Below the pieces are notes generated by a model that saw only the letters and a program-made list of their open reading frames with translations, was not told the origin of the DNA and did no database searches. From Silene latifolia (Eukaryota; Streptophyta; Magnoliopsida; Caryophyllales; Caryophyllaceae), in contig NC_133526.1 in assembly GCF_048544455.1 (NCBI RefSeq), forward strand, positions 5,410,001 to 5,474,000: a stretch of 64,000 nt of DNA. The letters are read 5' to 3'. Both the position numbers and the translations under genes were made by a program. Of the stretch, positions 57,001-64,000 are shown in pieces (the stretch's first letter is position 1; each line of letters opens with the position of its first letter).

Positions 57001-60000
57001 AAACAAAGAGTTGGCCTCCCTTGATAATGTTTAAAACTTGTTCTGTTTAGGTAGGTGGAAAACTATTTCCCCTCTTTAAACTTTTTAAGAGAGAATAATG
57101 GTTGAATTATTAAAAAGGGGGTTTCTTTAATTTTGCACAAATTTCCATTTAAGACGGATATATTCGTTAAGACGGGTTAAATATTACACATAACATAAAA
57201 ACAGAATGTATTGAGATTAACAAAATATTTATCTCATTTATACAAATAAAATATTATTTAACCTGTTTTATTCTTAAAACAGATATATCCGCCATAAAGA
57301 AGACTCGACGTTAATTTTAACCTATTAGCAATAACAATAAGTCTTGCTTGCGACGGGTCGGATCTTGCGACGGGTATTATGTGAGTGGAAATGGATAGAG
57401 GAGGGACAAGACTGGCCCCACGCTTTTGTCTCTCACCTTTATGGGTTTTGTGTGAGAGAATATGATACCCGTCTCTTGTTTGTGACGGATACCTCCGTCG
57501 CAAATAAGAATTTGTGTAGCAATAATGTGAAAGACATCTCTACATCAAATGGTAAATGGGGTGGTCCAAGTACATATAACATTCACGTAAGCAATGAAGA
57601 GGTCCATATTTATATCCATCACGATTTATATTCTTGACAAATGACAATAATAGGCTCCCCTCCTCTAGTCGACGGCCAACGCATATACCTAAACTATTTA
57701 CCAAATACGACACCCCAACAACCAATACTTGTATAACTTGAAAACTTTTAACTATATATTTTATAAGCTTTCAACATTCAATGTCCAATAAACACACACC
57801 ATGACCATCCATTAATATTATGCTTACAAGTTACCGGTATTTTCATATGAGACTGTCTCATGATGAAAATTGCATAAAATCGTCTGATTTGTTAAAGACT
57901 TGTTATGATTACGTGTAAATTCTTATTTCAGACGTTTTGTTTTGGTCTGAAACAATAAGACAGGATTATGTGATCATTTAACTGTAAAATGGTTTCAAAA
58001 CTCTGTCTTATTATTTTAGATCAAAATAGATCGTTTGAAGGTGAGATCAACTTGTGATTATGAAGTAATTGACTTTCAAGATCACTAAAAGCATATGGAG
58101 ACAAATCCATTTGTATTTTAGTGAGATTTCAAGTACCTTTAATCTATTATATTTCTTGTATTTATTTTATTTTCCTATTTTCCTTGCGAAAAGAAATTTG
58201 GAGTCCATAATCTTTATATTAATATTCACATAGAAACTTATAGTAATGTGATATTTTTTCAAAAAGACATGATAGGTTTTTGAAAACTATATGCATGTCA
58301 AAAATGGCTTACAAAATATGGAGTAGTACCACTATTTACCACTCGGATAAATGCAGTAATTCGCGAAAACGGGTGACCGAACATTACTTGAAAACGGCTC
58401 TTTTGTGACACAGCCACTAATTTGCTCGTCTTCTGTTACATAAATCCAATTTTCATTTCATCCAGAAAAAAATCATCTTTTTCTCAAGATGTCTTTGTCA
58501 TTAGCCCAAGCATTTACTTTTTTAGTTAGAGACCAATATCTTGCGGTTTTTTGTTAATTTCTTATTTATTTTTAGTCCCTCCAAAAAGGGAAAAGATGTG
58601 TCTGTCAGATTCGTCTAAAACACTTGTTAGTAGTAAGGGTTGAATTATTGAGGTGAGATAAATTCCTTTACTCCGTATTTTATTATGTTAATTTCGTATT
58701 TCAAAATTCTTCTCACATAATACAGCATATAAGACATCGTGTGAAATAAGGAATGAGACAGTAGAAACGTATTGTCTAGTTGTCTGCGGTCCATTACTAT
58801 ATATCAATAGTGTTTGTTCAAATAATCTCTCTTTCACGTTTTAGTGGCCAAAATTGGAATAGTTCAAGCCAATTATCAAAAAAGATTTGAAAGACACACA
58901 AGCCCTGTTTGGTACTCAGCAGATTAATAATAGCAGAAGTAGATTGATCAAGCAGATTATAAATGACGGATTGGATTGACGGGTTTGACCAGTATGTTTC
59001 AATTAGCAGATTTAATAAAAGTGTTTGGTAATTAGCGGATTTAGGTTAATAAATTGTTGTATTTATACGTAAATGGTTGACAGATTCAATTTTTCCAATC
59101 TACTAATATGAATATGCTGGGTGGAGCAGCATATTGGAAAACAGTAGATTGAAGCTCAATCTACTGTTTCAATATGTCATTTACCAAACACGTAAATTAG
59201 TAGATTGATAAGTTAAACATGCAAAAAGGTTTGAATATGCCGAAAATTCACCAATCTACTGTTTACCAAACAACCCCACAAACTTACACAAGTTACATTT
59301 TGGTGAATATTTTGCACAATAAACAAAATTCCCAGTGCTCAACATCTTCATTGAAAATAATCAATAACCAAATTAATTCCATCTTAGGGTATTATTCTAA
59401 AAATTATAAAGAGACTTAAATTAAATTGCCTAAACTAACATTGCCAATGGATTAGTTTGTTTTATTAAAATTGAGGGATGTTTTAATTATAGAGGTAAAT
59501 AATAAGTCGAAAATGGTTTTCTATGAAGATAGAAAACACGGTTTTGCTTTATTACCTTTCTGGAGGAGCCATAAGGTCAGAACAATATAAGGAGAAGAGA
59601 AATTCAAAAGTTCAACTTGTATAAATTCTCTGTAAAGATATTTTTTTGGGTAAGTAAAAGAGTGAAATCTTAAATTAATTTGTGTAATTATGACTCACTT
59701 CTTACAGAAAAAGAAAATTTATGTACTAAAATGTTCTTGTAAACTTAACAAGTAAGTTTCTAATTAGATGGTTTCACATGTAGGACTTTACGAAGTTCTT
59801 ACAAATTCCGTCTTAACCTAACACATGTTATAATGTCTCATCACAAATAGTCATATACTCATACAAAGTACCGTATAATTTCATATCGTATTATCTTATC
59901 AGAATAGTCATAACTCATACGGAGTACCGTATATTTTCGTCGTATCGTATCCTATTTCATAACACATGTTATTATAATGTCAAATTCAAATTACGAGAAA

Positions 60001-62006
60001 AAAATAGTTGAATGGTTAAGTAGCCACCGAGGTAGCTCAAATCTTAATTGTTGTACACCCATTTCTTTGATTATTTATAGTACTTCACTATTGACCTCCC
60101 AATTATTTGGACTTTTCAAAGTTCATAAATATTTAATAGGGTTTATTATACTCCCTCCGTCCTGGTCATTTGTTGTCCTTTCATTTTGGTACAAAGACCA
60201 AGGAAAGGGGGAATGGGCCAATTACTAAATGACAAGTGGAATAAATTGAATGTGAATGATCAAATTAGTCATCAAATTCATTCTTAAAATAGAAAGGACA
60301 ACAAATGACTGAGACACCCTAAAAAGGAAAAGTACAACAAATGACCGGGACAGAGGGAGTATTATATTATACTAGTAACTATTTAGACAATGTCACGGTA
60401 TAATTGTCTTCTCTCGTGAAACAAGTTAATGACTTGTTCTAAACAATTTAATTGGTTAATCAAAGGATCAAGGACATTAATTATGACTTTTATATAGATT
60501 AAGTTGGAATTTAGACTTTTACAATCCAACTCTATGTACCTATCACATGATTAAACAAATCAAATAAAAAATTAAAAGTTGGTAAAATATTACTCGTATA
60601 GGATTCTAATCAGTACCAGAACTACACAAATAACATTATACTTCCGATGGTATAATAACATCGTACAATCAACTTATATTTAACTGAGCTTATGTGTAAT
60701 TTTCCTGAGCGTTCTTAAAGTTTATTTTTTTATGTTTAAGTGGGTGAGTTCAGAAACTTTATGGTATATCTCGGATTGTTTAAAACAAAACTCGAAAACT
60801 TTATTATAAAGTTCGGATTCTATACCACCAATTGTACCACAAAGTACAAGTGGTTTTATAGTCTATATATAAACTGCTAGAATTAGGGGGCTGATCATTT
60901 AAATCTGATCCTAAGTATCACATCTCATACTTATTAAACTAATTGACATCTGCATTTCACCATTAATTTTAATATAATAGTATAATACTATCAAATCTGA
61001 TCGTACGTATCACCTCTCATACTTACATTTCGCTCTATCTTTTGTTTTTCATTTTTCTCTATTCTATTCGCTTTTTGAGGTGTGCGATAACCCATAGACG
61101 GTTCTAAAGGATGATTTATGTCAGCCGACCTCAAATCATTTTGGGATGAAGGCTCTGATGTTGTTGTTGTAGTATAATACTATCAATGACTTGTTCAATA
61201 TAATAAGGACAGTACGGTTTTCATACAGATTAAGTTGGAGTTTAGACTTGTACAAACACTAATCCTACACGTCAAACAATATAATAATAAAATATATAAA
61301 TACAAAGTTTGGTAAATATTTCTAGGATTTTAACATAAGATCTTACGTGCAATTATTTTGTAGTTTTGTTTAATTGTAGCTGAAAGCAACATGAACGATA
61401 ATATTAACCCAACACCATGGAAATTTCCGTTTCATACGGGGTAATAGAGGTCGGATGTACTCGAAACTTATTTCTAATAGTGCACAAAACACTAAATTAC
61501 GTACTAGAAAAGATATTACGTACTTAAGTAGGAGTAATTAACAATTAATCAAAAAATTAAATAAAGAACAAAATTAAATAGTTTAAATTCTTAGTAAACT
61601 TACCAATTGATGAAGATAAAGTCAACGGAGGTAACGAAGTTGTATCATTGAAAAAAAATTCCTTATCTTCAAGCTTTCTTTTTTGATAATTATTACTCGT
61701 ATTATTTTCAGTATGAGTAACAGTAACAACAGCGGGAGTTTCTCTTACAGGCGAAGAATTGACGACTAGAGGGGTAAAATGATCATTTCGCACCTTCGGA
61801 TTTAAGATATTTGGTGAAGAATGAACTATGGGATGGTGTAATAATAAATGATTCGACGTAAACGATATGTAAAGGAGTAAAAGGAAGGTAGTAATACATG
61901 CTAAGGTTATAGGCACCAACGTTAACGGTGGTGGTTTACGACGAGATAGGTGGATGAAGTACGGCCTTAAACTCCATGTCGGTGACGACGATGATGACGA
62001 TGACAT
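54031..62006 (-). CDS. Exostosin-family (GT47) glycosyltransferase, 503 aa
   Basis: Three coding exons on the minus strand, consistent in phase: 62006-61604, 55723-55102, 54517-54031. Residues 28-49 are one hydrophobic segment ('LTLVPITLACITTFLLLLYI'), giving a Golgi type II topology. A Ser/Asn-rich stem follows. The catalytic domain shows 'LKIYIYPH', 'ADLFFLPF', 'AGADHFYVACHS', 'KDVSLPQIWP', 'KRLAFFAG', 'GFEVNTARIGDSIFYGCVP' and 'VLADHYDLPF', all conserved GT47 blocks. Such enzymes build cell-wall polysaccharides or decorate glycans; the sugar and acceptor cannot be read from sequence. An upstream in-frame ATG at 62117 would add 37 residues without helping the signal anchor, so 62006 is preferred. 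Intron 1 is 5.9 kb and intron 2 is 584 bp; both contain foldback elements and MITEs. Confidence 0.9.
54558..54927. mobile_element. Foldback element with internal hairpins (F3), in intron 2 of the exostosin gene
   Basis: The arms are inverted repeats: left 'ggcgattttccccaatt', right 'aattggtgaaaatcgct'. Inside, 'aagtcgccatggcgggtgg' and 'catggcgggtggcgac' form short hairpins at about 54650 and 54758, with two weaker ones at about 54723 and 54790. Flanking 9-mers 'ggttttgcg' and 'agttttgct' share 7 positions. The arms share 'gtccacgtaggct' with elements F1 and F2. Confidence 0.65.
54964..55057. mobile_element. Stowaway-like MITE, 94 bp family, copy 3, in intron 2 of the exostosin gene
   Basis: Arms 'cttcctccgtaccagtca' and 'tgatccacacagaaagag' with the shared core 'catttgtttacctttgatta'. 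The right arm is more diverged than in copies 1 and 2. Confidence 0.75.
55767..56240 (-). mobile_element. Foldback element with five internal hairpins (copy F2), in intron 1 of the exostosin gene
   Basis: The same family as 8074-8546, inserted in the opposite orientation: the order of the internal hairpins and the spacer 'aagaaactttattaaaaaat' is reversed. Arms carry 'gaaataatggtcaaaaat' and its complement. Five hairpins of the 'acacgcca...tggcgtgt' type are seen, at about 55877, 55950, 55981, 56070 and 56105. A T-rich run (about 56016-56038) corresponds to the A-run of F1. Confidence 0.78.
56485..56560. repeat. Fragment of a 'tgtgacggatac' repeat
   Basis: 'gtcacaagcttgtaacggat' and 'gtcacaaatgagaatttgtg' are related to the termini of the element at 57340-57519. 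Only one end is present. Confidence 0.4.
56650..56934. mobile_element. Stowaway-like MITE, 285 bp, in intron 1 of the exostosin gene
   Basis: Inverted ends 'tactccctccaagtttgatc' and 'aaaaaacttggagggagta' with TA borders. The interior is very T/C-rich. Confidence 0.75.
57340..57519. mobile_element. MITE-like inverted-repeat element with 'gcgacgggt' ends, in intron 1 of the exostosin gene
   Basis: The left arm 'cttgcttgcgacgggtcgga' and right arm 'cctccgtcgcaaataagaat' are imperfect inverted repeats of about 50 bp, each with a second 'gacgggtatt'-type inner match. It carries no coding capacity. Confidence 0.55.
57520..58901. other. Intron 1 of the exostosin gene, unique-looking part
   Basis: AT-rich with 'tctgtcttattattttagat'-type phrases near 57880-58030 that form a weak inverted repeat. 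No exon or recognised repeat. Confidence 0.4.
58902..59277. mobile_element. hAT-like MITE, 376 bp, in intron 1 of the exostosin gene
   Basis: Ends 'gccctgtttggtactcagca' and 'ctgtttaccaaacaacccc' are inverted repeats of the plant hAT type (GGGTTGTTTGG). The internal phrase 'cagtagattgaagctcaatc' is part of a central palindrome. An 8-bp target duplication was not clearly resolved. Confidence 0.65.
59278..60148. other. Intron 1 of the exostosin gene, no feature recognised
   Basis: AT-rich sequence. A short duplicated phrase 'catactcatac..agtaccgta' occurs at about 59852 and 59905. Confidence 0.4.
60149..60361. mobile_element. Stowaway-like MITE, 213 bp, in intron 1 of the exostosin gene
   Basis: Ends 'tactccctccgtcctggtca' and 'tgaccgggacagagggagta'. 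A second inner right arm ('ggacaacaaatgactgagac') lies just inside, as if two MITE ends were nested. Confidence 0.75.
60641..60853 (+). repeat. Dispersed repeat, copy B, in intron 1 of the exostosin gene
   Basis: It matches 13361-13570 throughout in the same orientation, with moderate divergence. Its ends ('gatggtataataaca', 'accacaaagtacaagtgg') contain complementary 'tggta' and 'tacca' words. Confidence 0.65.
61085..61172 (+). repeat. SINE-type tail in intron 1 of the exostosin gene
   Basis: 'tcagccgacctcaaatcatt', 'ttgggatgaaggctctgatg' and a 'ttgttgttg' end. The same tail appears more degraded at 24080-24130. Confidence 0.5.
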
Positions 62007-62444
62007 TTCTCTAAGGAGAGAAATTGAGGGATGATGGTGAGGAGGAAGAAGAGAAGAGTCGTGGATGTTTTGGTAGTGTTTATAATGGGTCGTCGTTTGT
62101 GTAATGGATTTAGTCATGAAAATTACATGAGGGATTGTAGACTAGGCAATAATAATAGAATAATAAAGTTATGTAGTTACAAGTGGTGTGTAAGAGTAGT
62201 ATTATGTAAGACTATAATAATGTAGGGTATGTAATGTACTCATATTATTATTGATGTTGATTTTCGGGTTATACGGGTGGTATTCGTTTTAAGTTAAGAT
62301 TGATAAAAGATGACCATTTTACAATAAAATATGAATATTTGTCGATAACGATTACCATTTTTAACATTAAACGATCTTTTCAATTATTAAATGGTGATAT
62401 TTTTTGTCATATTAAGTTAAGACTGTTTGAAATGAGAATTTGTA

Positions 62445-62536
62445 TACTTTTTCTGTTCAATTGAATTGCTTACGTTTTTCAAAATATGCGAGGAAAATTT
62501 TGAAAACGTAAGCAATTCAACAAAACAGAAGAAGTA
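62445..62536. mobile_element. MITE-like hairpin, 92 bp, upstream of the exostosin gene
   Basis: Arms 'tcaattgaattgcttacgtt' and 'aacgtaagcaattcaacaaa' are inverted repeats with TA borders, about 440 bp ahead of the start codon. Confidence 0.7.
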
Positions 62537-62590
62537 ATTGCTATACTTCTATAATAATAGTAATAATTATGTGGGAGTCGGTTTTATTGT

Positions 62591-62773
62591 TTTTTTTTTT
62601 GGTCTAAATCATCCGGTAATCCGAACCACATTGGGCCGACTAATCCGGATTTCGGGGCGTGTCCAAGGATTACGGTATTTAAACCCCTCCCAATCGCAGT
62701 TGTGGGGGATCGATCCGCAGACCTCCATACCAAGCGCAACCCCATGCTATCACTGCGCCAACTAACGATTGGT
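62591..62773 (-). mobile_element. Complete tRNA-derived SINE, 183 bp, with perfect 17-bp target duplication
   Basis: The 17-mer 'ggagtcggttttattgt' flanks it at 62574-62590 and 62774-62790. On the minus strand it begins with a box A-like 'tagttggcgcagtgatagc', then a box B-like 'gcggatcgatccc', a body, and a 10-base A tail. It lies about 585-770 bp upstream of the exostosin start codon. The perfect duplication indicates a recent insertion. Confidence 0.85.
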
Positions 62774-62790
62774 GGAGTCGGTTTTATTGT

Positions 62791-63517
62791 AAAAGTGACT
62801 TTAGTTATTATGAAGTGAAAAAGTATTGGGGAGTATACTACATGGGTTATTTGTGATAAGACCAGTATAATATAGGGAGGAGGGTGATTTGAATTGTTGT
62901 TATCATGATACCTCCATCTTAATCATTAGACTAAGAATTCTTTAATTTCAAGCACTTATTAATATGAATATATTATTAGTTTGCATTTTGTACTATTTCT
63001 ATTTCTATTTCCGTGTTAATTTCCATATTCTACCTCCAAATTTAGTACTCCCCTTCATTTGTATTTCTCGTACTTCTTTTAGTATCCATCCCAAATTCCG
63101 TATGAATGAGAAGCAATCATTCCATTAAATCGTGTGAAAGCTTTCATATATAATAATGATATTCTTGAAATAAACTTGTAATTCTATTGGTTTACTTATA
63201 CCATTTTTTTTAATCAAAACAAGCAAGATACCATTTTTGTTTGCGAAATTTCAAATGAAAAAAGTCCAATGATAAGATCATAGTGAAAATGACATGTAAT
63301 TAATTGTTAGTTTTGTTTTTAAATTGGTTAATAAGTATATTATTGTGAAACCGTTTTGTATGTAGGAAACTAATCAAAACCATAACTCATGTTAGCTCTT
63401 AATATATATATACACTTCGTACCAAATTCAAAGATGACTATGGAGTATCTTATTATTTTATCTTACAACCCTTTTCTTATGGATCGTGGACAGATAAAAT
63501 TTATTTAAGAGTACGTA
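62791..63517. other. Intergenic, AT-rich
   Basis: Nothing recognised between the SINE and the copia LTR. Confidence 0.5.
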
Positions 63518-63522
63518 TCTCC

Positions 63523-63742
63523 TGTAAGATATGTAAAGATTGTTTATGAATTGTGTACTTTGCATTGATGTGTAATTACAATATTTATAGAGTGTACAAA
63601 TACAAGACTTGGAAAGGAATTAACCTAATTACCTAAACTATACAAGGAAATAAGGAAAGCATAAATACAAGGAAGATATGTAGAGTAGCGATCAAGGCAA
63701 AGAGATACGGATAATATACACGAGATTATCTAATGACTAACA
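63523..63742 (-). repeat. 3' LTR of the copia element
   Basis: TG...CA ends in element orientation with the polypurine tract directly upstream. The outer flank 'tctcc' (63518-63522) would be half of the 5-bp target duplication. There is no second LTR in the window for comparison. Confidence 0.65.
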
Positions 63743-64000
63743 CGCCCCCGCAAGATGGACGTTCCGGAGGAGAGACCAATCTTGGAGCAGAGTGTAGCAA
63801 AGTGCAGACGAGACAGAGGCTTAGTAAGAAGGTCAGCGAGCTGGTCAGTGCCCGAGATATGTTGTACACGAAGTTGTTGAGACTGGATGCGCTCACGAAC
63901 AAAATGAAAGGCAATAGCAACGTGCTTCATACGAGAATGAAAAATGGGATTTTTCGAGTAATGCGTAGCACCAAGGTTGTCACAGTAAATAACCGGAGTA
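63523..64000 (-). mobile_element. Ty1/copia LTR retrotransposon, 3' end only, cut by window edge
   Basis: On the minus strand a pol frame enters from the window edge with the RNase H end ('YCDNLGATHYSKNP', 'KHVAIAFHFVRERI', 'GTDQLADLLTKPLSRLHF'). This fits the Ty1/copia Ale/Retrofit lineage. It is followed by a purine tract 'cttgcgggggcg' and a 220-bp LTR (63523-63742) that starts TGTTAGTCATTAG and ends ATCTTACA. The visible part of the frame is open and looks well preserved; the rest is outside the window. Confidence 0.78.

Noticed and set aside
62600-62773. Possible functional tRNA gene on the minus strand
   Set aside because: Box A and B are present, but the body continues to an A tail with flanking target duplications, so it is a SINE.

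Overview
The window is plant nuclear DNA. Genes are split by GT-AG introns, flanks are AT-rich, and the space between genes is packed with transposable elements. The organism is probably in the Caryophyllales and perhaps the Caryophyllaceae. That is inferred from a Retand-like Ty3/gypsy element (Tat lineage) carrying an antisense ORF and an internal tandem repeat, a structure first described in Silene. No species-diagnostic sequence was seen.

Layout. 1-7461 is a non-coding LTR retrotransposon (LARD type) whose left LTR runs off the window edge. 7.5-13.7 kb holds small inverted-repeat elements, one weak first-exon candidate and a 498-base gap. 13717-21530 is a complete but degenerate Retand-like element with a 5-bp target duplication. 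A Stowaway-like MITE and a 776-bp L1-derived element with a perfect 15-bp duplication follow. 23.5-46 kb carries three well-resolved plus-strand genes: an ankyrin-RCC1 protein (10 coding exons, 1074 aa), a cyclic-nucleotide-gated channel of the CNGC5/6/9 group (7 coding exons, 731 aa), and an intronless MCTP16-like protein with several C2 domains (1028 aa). Two minus-strand genes follow: a Lys/Glu-rich repeat protein (421 aa) and an exostosin-type GT47 glycosyltransferase (3 exons, 503 aa). The first intron of the latter is 5.9 kb and full of MITEs. The right edge cuts a Ty1/copia element.

The genes form no operon or pathway. CNGC (plasma-membrane cation channel) and MCTP (membrane-tethered C2 protein) both belong to calcium or membrane biology, but nothing here links them functionally.

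The most unusual structure is a set of foldback elements (8074-8546, 55767-56240 and a relative at 54558-54927). Long inverted arms enclose several short perfect or near-perfect hairpins. The first two share sequence and lie in opposite orientation; the third keeps the architecture with a different hairpin sequence. I see no evidence of an entirely new coding system.
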